Source: Butyrivibrio sp. NC3005
GTDB taxonomy: Bacteria > Bacillota > Clostridia > Lachnospirales > Lachnospiraceae
Direction of reading: 5' to 3'
DNA length: 64,000 nucleotides
NCBI RefSeq assembly: GCF_000424545.1
Contig: NZ_AUKC01000004.1
Span: 62,001 to 126,000, forward strand
Below are positions 19,403 to 27,905 of this stretch, in pieces (within the stretch, counting starts at the first letter, position 1; the number at the start of each line of letters is the position of its first letter). Below the pieces are notes generated by a model. That model was not told where the DNA came from. It did not search any database and saw only the letters and a list, made by a program, of their open reading frames with translations. The position numbers and the translations under genes were made by a program.

Positions 19403-21494
19403 TTATTCTTGTATTATCTCCATTTGTTTCTATCTCGTCATTACTGCATTGTTTTTCAACTCTGCTGTAAACAGCGCTTATTATAAAACAGATAATACCA
19501 CATATAAGAGTTGCAAACGCTTTTGCAAGTGTATCTTTTGCTGAATAATCAAACAATCCCAATTTAAAAATAAAAACAATACATAAGAAAAAGCCCAAAA
19601 CTCGCAGCCCCTTTGAACGGAACTTTTGCATAAGTCCTATCACTATGCATGCAAGCGCTATTATAAGCGAGCACATGCTGATAATATATCCTTCTGCATC
19701 ATAACTTATAAGCGCGCTCAAAAGCACAATTTCATATTTAAGTCCTGCCCAAAACAGCTCATCTTTATTATCAAGATGATGCTTAAGGTTTACAGTTACG
19801 AGCATGAAAGTCAAAAAAATGTATAATACATGCAAAATTTCATTCTTAACAAAATGCATACTAACAAGACACACTATTATTCCAACCGAATTAATTATCA
19901 GTTGAACCAAAAAATAAAACGATATATTACTGCTTTTTCTTTTTCTATAGTTAAGCACCATGACAAAAGCATTAATACCTAGAATAAACAAAATCTCAAA
20001 GAAATATATAATTTCTTTTTGTTCCAAATCAAATTTATTATAGTCAATAATCTTGTAAAAAAGGATAAACGCACTAACTAATGACAAAAAATACGAATAT
20101 CCTTTATCTTCATCTTTTCCATCTGTTATATATTCATATACCAAAAATACAACAGAAATTACAAATGCTGTTCCCAGTGCAAAATGCACTTGTGGATTGT
20201 TAGAAAACAATAACAAAAAGACCTTAATAGCCAAAAAATCATATGCTTGATACTTCAAATACTTGTTAGAAGTTACACAGCCAAGTCCCATGACTATTAA
20301 AATATATGCTCCAAGTATAATTGTACTTACAATCATCATATCATGCATATTGTAGATAAACGCCACAAAAAAAGCCAATGACGAACCAACTGTTGAGGCT
20401 TCTAAAAGATTTCTGATTTGTGACTTGGAAAATACCACAATAGACAAATAGACATACACTGCACCTGTACAGGCAAAGAGAATAACACCAACAAAAGAAG
20501 GTACATCATAATATTTAAGCACATTTGCTATTGCATAAGCGACATACGCAAAGCATGCTACACTTACACCGCCACACTTTTTATCCAAAAAGGTCAGTTC
20601 CTTATACGCAATATATATCAAATATGTCAGCGCAATTATAAGATTAAGTATCATAACAAAAGGATAATCACCTTCATTACGCATAAAATCTGTTTTATAA
20701 GTAAATATCAAAAATGCAGTTATATTAAATATGTCTTGCAGATACATCTGATTTCTTTCAGAATAACAAATAAATGCATAAACCCCCGAAAAAACCACCA
20801 TGTATATCATAAGTGGAATAAGTACTTCAGTGTCTTCGTTCCCCATTGCAAGAAGCATAGATAAAATAAATCCAACATTTCCTGCATAACCAAGAGCAAT
20901 TTTTGAACTTTTGTCTACAAGCAGAATCGATATTCCCCATGCAAGTAAAAGTACATACAACACAACATCATTTATAGCATGAAAATATGTCTTAGATACT
21001 ATTAGTGACACATATACTGCACCGGCACCGCATACTTCAATTCCAGTGAACACAGCCATATTATTGTATTTTCTGTGTAAGACAAAACCTGTTGCAAATA
21101 TTATGATGCTCACCATGTACATTATGAACATCTTAATTGCCTCATCCATATGTGGAATAAGCGCTTTTGCAAACATTATAAACGCAGCAATTATAAGAAA
21201 ACTTGCAAGAATCCCCATAAGGTTACTTCCAAGCCAAGCTTCCTTTTTATGAACTTTTTCTGTATCATGATGTTCTGGATTTATAAACGAATTTCCATTA
21301 AAACTATTGTCATAACCAAAATTTGCATTCCCATTAATATTAGGATTTCCTGTAAATCCTTGATTCTGATTTATATTAACATTAGGATTTCCTGCAAATC
21401 CCTGATTCTGATACATATTAACATTGGGATTCATGGTGGTATTAGAATTTTCCACAAATCCCCGACTTAATACATCAGTATTATCTTCTTTCAT
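19389..21494 (-). CDS. DUF2339-like polytopic membrane protein
   Basis: This protein of about 701 residues has a hydrophilic, Asn-rich N-terminal 80 residues made of three 14-residue repeats (NPNVNINQNQGFTG type). At least 18 hydrophobic segments follow and run nearly to the C-terminus. The many-helix layout and GxLA-type loops resemble the DUF2339 family, whose function is unknown. The ATG at 21494 is chosen over a GTG three codons earlier because AAGGGG lies eight bases before it. It precedes and overlaps the C39-like gene; a lipoprotein gene lies upstream, so an envelope role is likely. Confidence 0.6.
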   Translation of the reverse strand: MKEDNTDVLSRGFVENSNTTMNPNVNMYQNQGFAGNPNVNINQNQGFTGNPNINGNANFGYDNSFNGNSFINPEHHDTEKVHKKEAWLGSNLMGILASFLIIAAFIMFAKALIPHMDEAIKMFIMYMVSIIIFATGFVLHRKYNNMAVFTGIEVCGAGAVYVSLIVSKTYFHAINDVVLYVLLLAWGISILLVDKSSKIALGYAGNVGFILSMLLAMGNEDTEVLIPLMIYMVVFSGVYAFICYSERNQMYLQDIFNITAFLIFTYKTDFMRNEGDYPFVMILNLIIALTYLIYIAYKELTFLDKKCGGVSVACFAYVAYAIANVLKYYDVPSFVGVILFACTGAVYVYLSIVVFSKSQIRNLLEASTVGSSLAFFVAFIYNMHDMMIVSTIILGAYILIVMGLGCVTSNKYLKYQAYDFLAIKVFLLLFSNNPQVHFALGTAFVISVVFLVYEYITDGKDEDKGYSYFLSLVSAFILFYKIIDYNKFDLEQKEIIYFFEILFILGINAFVMVLNYRKRKSSNISFYFLVQLIINSVGIIVCLVSMHFVKNEILHVLYIFLTFMLVTVNLKHHLDNKDELFWAGLKYEIVLLSALISYDAEGYIISMCSLIIALACIVIGLMQKFRSKGLRVLGFFLCIVFIFKLGLFDYSAKDTLAKAFATLICGIICFIISAVYSRVEKQCSNDEIETNGDNTRINGQR
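21304..21430 (-). repeat. 42-bp tandem repeats inside a coding region
   Basis: Roughly three direct copies of a 42-base unit encode the 14-residue Asn-rich repeats at the N-terminus of the DUF2339-like protein. Copies 1 and 2 are nearly identical at DNA level, and the last is more diverged. Slipped-strand variation in copy number is likely. Confidence 0.75.
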
Positions 21495-21589
21495 ACTCTT
21501 CACCCCTTTTTCAATCGGATTATCAGATTATTATTTACTTATAAACGGAAAACAAACACAGAAATTTAAAAACTATTATCATTATAGTT

Positions 21590-22126
21590 CTATTCTCCAA
21601 AAAAGAAATCTAATAAATCTGACATTTTATCCATGATTTTTGTCTGTTCCCCCAAAAATGTATTCGCCTTGAACTGAATATTATTCATATGATTTAAATC
21701 AACTACATCAATGCTCATTTCTGAATTTCCGTATTTAACAATCTCAAGTACCTGTTTCTTATCGCCATACTTAGTAAAAGATAACGTCAGTATATTTCCA
21801 TTTTCTTCATCATGAATATCAATCGTAGTAATAAGACTTGTTTCTATTATTTCATATTTTACCTTTTTCTCTGCAAGATATTTTTTAGCTGATGCAACAT
21901 CCATCACATCAATCTGACTTGCCATGTACGGATAGTATTTTACAAACAGTTTAGAAGGTTTAGTTTGCCACTGAGGGTTTACTGATACTTCCAGACTCTG
22001 TTCGTTGACACCATCGTTTTTTATTTTGGCACTTGACTCTTCAAAAGAATAGGTATTGCCACATGCAGTAAAAAGCAAAAACATAAAAAATGATATAGTA
22101 ATCAATCTTTTACACGACTTCATCAT
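21590..22126 (-). CDS. Lipoprotein of unknown function
   Basis: This 178-residue protein has a lipoprotein signal: basic MMKSCKR, a hydrophobic core and the lipobox LFTAC with Cys near residue 22. The mature part has alternating charged beta-like segments and no family I recognise. A start at the second Met is equally possible. It lies between the deaminase-like gene and the DUF2339-like gene on the same strand, with 50 and about 95 bases between. Confidence 0.75.
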   Translation of the reverse strand: MMKSCKRLITISFFMFLLFTACGNTYSFEESSAKIKNDGVNEQSLEVSVNPQWQTKPSKLFVKYYPYMASQIDVMDVASAKKYLAEKKVKYEIIETSLITTIDIHDEENGNILTLSFTKYGDKKQVLEIVKYGNSEMSIDVVDLNHMNNIQFKANTFLGEQTKIMDKMSDLLDFFFGE

Positions 22127-22175
22127 TTATCACACTTTCATCTAAACTACTCCTCCCCGATATTTTGACATATAA

Positions 22176-24623
22176 TCATTTATCGTTTATTTTTGTTTGT
22201 TCAAGCAAGTGATTTTCCTCATCAAAAATCTTCACATATCCATCCAACGTATCAGCCTTTTTCCTTAAAGCATTTGAATGTCCCCATACAAAAATCTCTG
22301 CTCTACCTTTACCATTTTTGGCTTCCTGAATCATATTGGCACCAGAGAGATTACCATCAAAAGCAATTACCACAGACGGTCTTCTCTCAAAGATTTCATA
22401 GTTAAAACTCTTATATATTCCTGAACTTTCGACTTCAGTCGACACACGAATAGAAACATTAGACTTAATTAGATTATTTTTCTCCTGTAAGGTAATAAGC
22501 GCCGGAACAATAGAGAAACACTTAAATCTATCTGCATACTTATCAACAAGATATTTCTCATACCCGGTAAATCTGTTACCTATTACAAAAAATACCTCTT
22601 CAGGATCTAGCGTTTCTACGAAATCATCAAGTTCTTTTATAGCTTCCTGCATTAATCTTGTAGTTCGTTTCTCTGAATTAAAAGAACCACCCATTATAAT
22701 GATTGGAAGCTTATCCCAAGGAAGCTGTTCAATTTTATTACCAAGTTCGACGCATACATCGTATTTGCGAGCACTTTGAATTTTTAAATGGATATCTTTT
22801 CGATATTTTTCCATCATCTCGATAAAAAAAGCTTCCATTCCCTTATTCTTCGTAAGTTCTAAAAAACGTTCCTTTTTCATCGAATATGCTTTTTTACTCT
22901 CTTCGATAATCTCTGTCTCTGTATCCTTCATCTGCTGCAACTCTTCAACAGATAAATCGAGCATTTTCTGCAAAGAAAGCTGTTCATCAATAGAACTTGT
23001 GCCATATAAAGCGGCGCCATCAGTACCTTGAACACACTTTACGCCCATCATCAAATAATCTTTCAAAGGATGATTATCAAGATTGCTGAGATTATTAAGC
23101 CGAACATTTGAACTTATCTGGAATTCAAGTACAATATTATTTTTCACTATCTCATTGAAAATACGCTTACCTTTTTGCGTTTTCAGTCCATATGTATATA
23201 AACCATGACCAAGACGCATCTTAGGCATCTTCTGACCGGGTTCAAGACTATCTTTTACGCACATAATACTGTGATAAATATTATCTTTCTGGCTATCATT
23301 TTCACCTGCATGTACTCTTATAACAAATGAAGGATCTCTTGCTGCTATCTTTACAATCTCTTTAAAAACAGGCTTCAAAGTGATTATATCGTTAATCTCT
23401 TCACCTACAAAATCGCAGCCTGCAACATACGGATCATAAGAAACTGCATTTAATACCTGCAGATTCTGCATAAGATAATCCTCTGGTGTCACTTCATCTT
23501 TGATTATAGTAAGAGGAATTCTTCGAAGTGCAGCCAAAAATCTTATCATAACACCAGTTTCTTCATAAATTTTGGGCATAATCTCATGAATCTGACAAAG
23601 CTGCTTACTTGATTCATATTTTTTCACCAAAGTCGTATCACTTATTTCAGCATAATGTACACCCTGCTTCTTGTAACCCCTGGCAATCCATAATAAATCA
23701 TCCTGAAAAATGGTATTATTACAATAATAGGGATTTTCTCTATCTTTAAGCATTTGATAAAGGGCATTCTTTACATCTTTATCGGGAATCTGCTCAATGT
23801 TGTGAAAATTGATTTTTTCTTCGCTCTCTTTTCCCTTGGTAAAAACATATCTGTACAAATAAACCTTTTCAAGATTTGTAAAAACAGCCTGACCATCCTT
23901 CAAAACACATAGAGATCCCCGGATTTTCACTATATTCTCTTCTGCATGATTAATATTTCCCAGTATCAAATCCGCAAAATTCACAAACGTATTATCGTCA
24001 ATTTTCCTGTCTAGGTACTTTCCTTTCAAATCAGACGAAATAAACTGCCTCTCAACCTTCTCTCTTTTCTTCTGAACTTTTTCCCACTGAGACATTGTCA
24101 TATCGAGATCTAGTTTTTTAACATAATAAAGAGGATATTTAATCTGATGATAAATACCAAGTGCAATCAAAACATCCGGCGAAATATTGCCATTCATATG
24201 TGTATGAAGATCTGCTCTGAATTTTACCTTTCTTGGAACAAAAGTATTAAAAATAGTCTTGGACAGTCCTAGCTTGTAATCTCTTGTCTGACTCATAAGA
24301 GTCTTGGCGATAGACGGAATAGAAGCACATACCTTCACACTTCCGTCTGGATAAATATCTGCCACTTTTACATCTTTTAAGCTAAAAATATACACTTCTT
24401 CATTATTACCATTTATAAAGCATGGTACCTCGCCTCTTATCACGAGCATGTCATCATCATTTAATTCAAGCGGTAAATCACACATCTTAGCCAGATTTCT
24501 AATGAGATTTCCCGAATGATGATTAGGCGTTTCAAGTTCGTAATACATTCTGTCCAAATCTTTGTAAAGACTGACAATTATGTCTTTTTCATTATCTAGA
24601 AAAAAGAAGGTAAAATAGGTCAT
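22176..24623 (-). CDS. Large adenosine-deaminase-like hydrolase with C-terminal SLOG-like domain
   Basis: This 815-residue protein carries the full adenosine-deaminase motif series: LHTHMNG (His140, His142), GCDFVGEE near 402, HAGE at 438-441, LGHG at 471-474, ISSN near 503-506 and GTDGA at 533-537. All zinc ligands and the catalytic Glu are kept; the second Asp of the usual TDDP motif is Gly. About 130 N-terminal residues precede the barrel, and there is a long insertion between the first motif and motif two. Residues 640-800 form a Rossmann-like fold (IIIMGGSFNS, then VVIAFDGNLSGANMI) resembling SLOG nucleotide-binding domains. The ATG overlaps the yolD-like stop by four bases. Substrate unknown; a modified or signalling nucleotide is an inference. 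Confidence 0.75.
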   Translation of the reverse strand: MTYFTFFFLDNEKDIIVSLYKDLDRMYYELETPNHHSGNLIRNLAKMCDLPLELNDDDMLVIRGEVPCFINGNNEEVYIFSLKDVKVADIYPDGSVKVCASIPSIAKTLMSQTRDYKLGLSKTIFNTFVPRKVKFRADLHTHMNGNISPDVLIALGIYHQIKYPLYYVKKLDLDMTMSQWEKVQKKREKVERQFISSDLKGKYLDRKIDDNTFVNFADLILGNINHAEENIVKIRGSLCVLKDGQAVFTNLEKVYLYRYVFTKGKESEEKINFHNIEQIPDKDVKNALYQMLKDRENPYYCNNTIFQDDLLWIARGYKKQGVHYAEISDTTLVKKYESSKQLCQIHEIMPKIYEETGVMIRFLAALRRIPLTIIKDEVTPEDYLMQNLQVLNAVSYDPYVAGCDFVGEEINDIITLKPVFKEIVKIAARDPSFVIRVHAGENDSQKDNIYHSIMCVKDSLEPGQKMPKMRLGHGLYTYGLKTQKGKRIFNEIVKNNIVLEFQISSNVRLNNLSNLDNHPLKDYLMMGVKCVQGTDGAALYGTSSIDEQLSLQKMLDLSVEELQQMKDTETEIIEESKKAYSMKKERFLELTKNKGMEAFFIEMMEKYRKDIHLKIQSARKYDVCVELGNKIEQLPWDKLPIIIMGGSFNSEKRTTRLMQEAIKELDDFVETLDPEEVFFVIGNRFTGYEKYLVDKYADRFKCFSIVPALITLQEKNNLIKSNVSIRVSTEVESSGIYKSFNYEIFERRPSVVIAFDGNLSGANMIQEAKNGKGRAEIFVWGHSNALRKKADTLDGYVKIFDEENHLLEQTKINDK

Positions 24624-25111
24624 CTAACACTCTCCCTGCACATAACATCAACTATGCTGTTAATAGGAATCAAATCACCTGATTCCATATAAATCATTTG
24701 GTTATACACATCAATTTTACTAACAAAACCTTCTTTCGTCACGTATTTTCCGCCTTCTTTTCTTCTATCTTTGACGAAAAAAGTAAACTCTGCAAAAGTC
24801 TTAACGTCTGTATCTTTATTTTGAGTTAAAGCCTTGCACAATTTTTGCAATTCATAGTCTATTTCTTCTTTTCTATTATCAGATAGAATAGGTTCCCTGC
24901 TGGTAAAACGAGCCTTTTCGTATATTTCATCTTCAAATCCTGTAAGAGCTGCAAATGGAGCAAACATCGCTGCGCGAAGTGATATAGGCGCATGAGCATG
25001 CTTTCTTACGCCATTCCACTCGACGTCTAGTATATCTCCATATTTCCTCATAGTTTCAGCATCACTTCTGTACTTTATATCGGATGTTTTATCTCTCTCA
25101 TACATACGCAC
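24620..25111 (-). CDS. YolD-like protein
   Basis: This 163-residue protein matches the YolD-like family: the core FAPFAALTGFED, a LSDNRKEEIDYELQKL helix and a C-terminal beta domain ending LIPINSIVDV. YolD-like proteins accompany UV-inducible Y-family polymerases in Firmicutes. The gene starts three bases after the polymerase stop codon and overlaps the deaminase-like gene by four bases, so the three form one translational unit. Biochemical function is not established. Confidence 0.85.
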   Translation of the reverse strand: MRMYERDKTSDIKYRSDAETMRKYGDILDVEWNGVRKHAHAPISLRAAMFAPFAALTGFEDEIYEKARFTSREPILSDNRKEEIDYELQKLCKALTQNKDTDVKTFAEFTFFVKDRRKEGGKYVTKEGFVSKIDVYNQMIYMESGDLIPINSIVDVMCRESVR

Positions 25112-25114
25112 CTC

Positions 25115-26632
25115 CTATGCCTTATGCCCGCCAATCTGAGCATTTCTAAGTATTGTGGTAGCTCCATCTAATAAATCTGTGCCTTTAAAAATAGCATTTT
25201 TACCATACTTTTTCTTTATTACAAGAACTGCTTTCTGCATATCCTGTTCTTTCTTTAGTGCAAGTTTTTCCTTTTCTCTCTTTTCTTCCTCTTGCGCAAC
25301 ATTTGTAAAAAGAGTAAGCTGTTCAAAATGTTCTTTATTACTTTTAGCCTTTCTTTCATCTTCTAACTCTGATGCCGCAATATTTATTCGTCTTATAAGT
25401 AAAATAGGATTAACTATCCTCTCATAGAGTTCCAGCACCTTATCTGCTATTGTTCTGATAGAGGAAGTTGGCTTTTCTAAATTGACACACCCTGTAGAAT
25501 GCTTTGGAACAAGCCTTCCATAAGGATCCATCTTAATTTCTCCTTTGTATTTTTGCCTTATTTCCGGATTTCCAAGGTTTTCGTGATCGTATCCTATTGT
25601 AAGAACTATATGGCTTGTCACAAGATTTTTGTCAATAAGATCAAGAATAAGCTGTTCTGTCATTTCCCGTATTATAATTCTAGCCTTTATGACATCATAA
25701 GGCATAGATAGAACCTGCCCCGTGCTGATACTCTCTGACCTTGGCCTATAGTTCTTAATGTCTGCAATAGTAGAATTTTCATATCCAAAAGCGTGATCTA
25801 TCAGATACTCAGCATTTACACCAAATAGTTTGAACAAAAAATCCTCATTGATAAGAGCCATTTTTGCTACATCGCCCATAGTGTACATTCCATTTGCTTC
25901 AAGCTTTTTTGCTATTCCTCTTCCAACCCTCCAGAAATCTGTAAGCGGTCTGTGATTCCACATCTTCTCTCTGTAACTTATAACATCAAGTTCTGCAATT
26001 CTTACACCATTTTTATCTGCAGGAATATGCTTGGCCACCACATCCATCGCCACCTTACACAAAAACAGATTAGGCGCAATTCCAGCAGTTGCTGTAATTC
26101 CGGTTTCTTTGAATACCTCTCCTATTAGCTTCTTCGTGAAATCAAATGCATTAAGACCATAAGTATTAAGATATCCCGTTGCATCTATAAAAACCTCATC
26201 TATTGAATAAACATGAATATCCTCCGGTGCAACATACCTTAAATAAATACTGTATATTTTCGCACTAATTTCTTCATATCTCTTCATCCTGGGCGGTGCT
26301 ACTATATAATCAAGTTCTAGCGAATTATCCTGTAAAAGCTCAGCTTCAAAGAAAGATTTGCCAGTAAAAACGTGATTTTTAGCTGCAATTTTCCTTGCCT
26401 TATTAATGTTATTAACCATGGCTTCCACCTCGAAAAGCCTTGCACGACCAGGAATCTTATATTTCTTCAAAGAAGGTGAAACCGCAAGACATATTGTCTT
26501 GTTAGTCCTTTCGCCGTCCGCAACAACCAGATTCACAGAAAGAGGATCATAACCTCTATCCTTACATTCAACTGATGCATAGAAAGATTTCAAATCTATT
26601 GCAATATATGTTCTTTGAGCTTTCTTTTCCAT
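25115..26632 (-). CDS. Y-family DNA polymerase (DinB/UvrX type)
   Basis: This 505-residue translesion polymerase starts AIDLKSFYASVEC (first catalytic Asp) and has the second acidic pair in YSIDEVFIDATGYL near residue 145. Helix-hairpin-helix-type thumb segments follow (VGRGIAKKLEANGMYTMGDVA) and then a little-finger domain. The sequence is nearer the UmuC/UvrX branch with a YolD partner than housekeeping DinB. It copies past DNA damage with low fidelity. Start ATG at 26632 has GATGAGAG upstream. The -10 box of its likely promoter lies between two identical octamers. Confidence 0.9.
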   Translation of the reverse strand: MEKKAQRTYIAIDLKSFYASVECKDRGYDPLSVNLVVADGERTNKTICLAVSPSLKKYKIPGRARLFEVEAMVNNINKARKIAAKNHVFTGKSFFEAELLQDNSLELDYIVAPPRMKRYEEISAKIYSIYLRYVAPEDIHVYSIDEVFIDATGYLNTYGLNAFDFTKKLIGEVFKETGITATAGIAPNLFLCKVAMDVVAKHIPADKNGVRIAELDVISYREKMWNHRPLTDFWRVGRGIAKKLEANGMYTMGDVAKMALINEDFLFKLFGVNAEYLIDHAFGYENSTIADIKNYRPRSESISTGQVLSMPYDVIKARIIIREMTEQLILDLIDKNLVTSHIVLTIGYDHENLGNPEIRQKYKGEIKMDPYGRLVPKHSTGCVNLEKPTSSIRTIADKVLELYERIVNPILLIRRINIAASELEDERKAKSNKEHFEQLTLFTNVAQEEEKREKEKLALKKEQDMQKAVLVIKKKYGKNAIFKGTDLLDGATTILRNAQIGGHKA

Positions 26633-26669
26633 ATTTTTCTCTCATCAATTATTATAGTTTTTACATTCT

Positions 26670-26698
26670 TTCTGCTAAAATTATACTCTATTCTGCTA
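26670..26698 (-). promoter_or_regulatory. Direct repeats flanking a -10 box before the polymerase operon
   Basis: TTCTGCTA (plus-strand reading) occurs at 26670-26677 and again at 26691-26698, 21 bases apart, so both face the same side of the helix. Between them lies a perfect TATAAT on the minus strand (26680-26685). The -35 position is very poor (TACCAT), which suggests a regulated promoter. No standard LexA box is visible. Confidence 0.5.
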
Positions 26699-26816
26699 GA
26701 AAATGGTACTCTTTTTTCTTGTTTTTGGCATATTTCATGCTATTTTTATCAATCAAGTAGTTTCTTTCTGTTTGAATTCCTTCGCATCCGCCATTGTATA
26801 TCCAAAAAATATCAAA

Positions 26817-26899
26817 AAAGGTGCGAAGATTTTGTACCGTCTTCAAAAGTCAGATGTAAAATCTAACGCTTGTAAAATTAGTACAATCTTCGCACCTTT
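26817..26899 (-). terminator. Long-stem terminator or structured element
   Basis: AAAGGTGCGAAGAT and ATCTTCGCACCTTT pair perfectly over 14 bases, and GTAC/GTAC pairs continue inside past a two-base bulge. The 43-base loop contains an AGAT/ATCT hairpin. On the minus strand a T6 run follows, so it terminates the lipoprotein transcript about 100 bases past its stop. The big structured loop is unusual for a plain terminator. Confidence 0.65.
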
Positions 26900-26994
26900 A
26901 GCATTTTAAAAGAAAAAACTCAGCAAATATTTCATTTACTTATTTTTCACTGGTAACAAATTCTTTATTTAGTTATTTCTATCTTAGTTGTTAA

Positions 26995-27813
26995 TCAGTT
27001 GTCTCTATTAACCTCTACGCCTTCCATTGAAATATCAATTGGATTACCTCCAGCACCATATCCTGATCTGTAGTACGTAAGACCCTTGCCCCTTGTCCAT
27101 TCCATTCTGCAGTACCATCCGGTCTCTACAGCTGTATCCCAACATCTATATCTGCAGATATCATTATCATGTTCTATTCTAAGCTCATAAGTATCCTTAG
27201 TTTTTTGTTCATCATCCTTTGAACAAACACTAATTCCATTTTTCAAAAAATCATCTTCAGTCGGAACTTTATCTGTTAAATCCTGCAGGTAATAAATTTC
27301 CTCATCTGTTACATAGAAAAGACCAAGTTTAAATCTGTCAGAACCATCCACATCTTTACTTCCAGGGCATTCATCATGGATAATCGTGATAGAATAGACC
27401 ATTCCTTTAGTATATTCTGCTCTTTTACTAACCTTGACCTTTACTTTAACATTATCAGTATCTTCTAACATAAGTTCTTTAACGTCATAGGAATACTCTC
27501 CTTCGTCACTAAAAAAATAGTCTTTTGCACTGAAAACAGAATTCTGCTCGGATTTTTTTTCGCCATCGTTGTTAACATCTTCCCTAGAACTATCTGCAAT
27601 GCCACTTTCACTAGCGTTTTTCAAGGTGTCATCTTCAGAGGCACTACTTCTGCCAGATTTTACCAAATCATCACTTTCTCCAGAACTTTCCAGCGTAGCA
27701 CTTTCGCTAGACTTTTCAGAAGGAAGAGTTGTATCTCCAATAAAACACCCTGACAACAGAGTACTCATGGAAAACAGCATTGATGTTACAATTACTACTT
27801 TTTTAATCTTCAT
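26995..27813 (-). CDS. Ser/Glu-rich lipoprotein
   Basis: This 272-residue protein begins MKIKKVVIVTSMLFSMST and has the lipobox LLSGC. A low-complexity Ser/Glu/Asp linker of about 70 residues follows, then a folded domain with paired Cys (VCSKDDEQ..., RYRCWDTAVETGWYCRMEW). The start at 27813 is chosen because GGGAG precedes it and because it begins the signal peptide; the frame is open 15 codons further. The function of the folded domain is not recognised. It is probably exposed on the cell surface. Confidence 0.75.
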   Translation of the reverse strand: MKIKKVVIVTSMLFSMSTLLSGCFIGDTTLPSEKSSESATLESSGESDDLVKSGRSSASEDDTLKNASESGIADSSREDVNNDGEKKSEQNSVFSAKDYFFSDEGEYSYDVKELMLEDTDNVKVKVKVSKRAEYTKGMVYSITIIHDECPGSKDVDGSDRFKLGLFYVTDEEIYYLQDLTDKVPTEDDFLKNGISVCSKDDEQKTKDTYELRIEHDNDICRYRCWDTAVETGWYCRMEWTRGKGLTYYRSGYGAGGNPIDISMEGVEVNRDN

Positions 27814-27905
27814 TTCTTTTTCTCCCTGTAACTTTTGTATTATTTCCAAAACAGTCAAATTTCAGGAAATAACACCAATAACACTTTTTTCATACAAAAC
27901 AACAG

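Noticed and set aside
21304-21430. Short tandem repeats as a possible CRISPR array
   Set aside because: Repeats are contiguous, in frame, have no unique spacers and encode a protein repeat.
26771-26812. 13-codon frame (MADAKEFKQKETT) on the minus strand as a leader peptide for the polymerase operon
   Set aside because: No ribosome site and no attenuator hairpin placed after it; the nearest hairpin is upstream.
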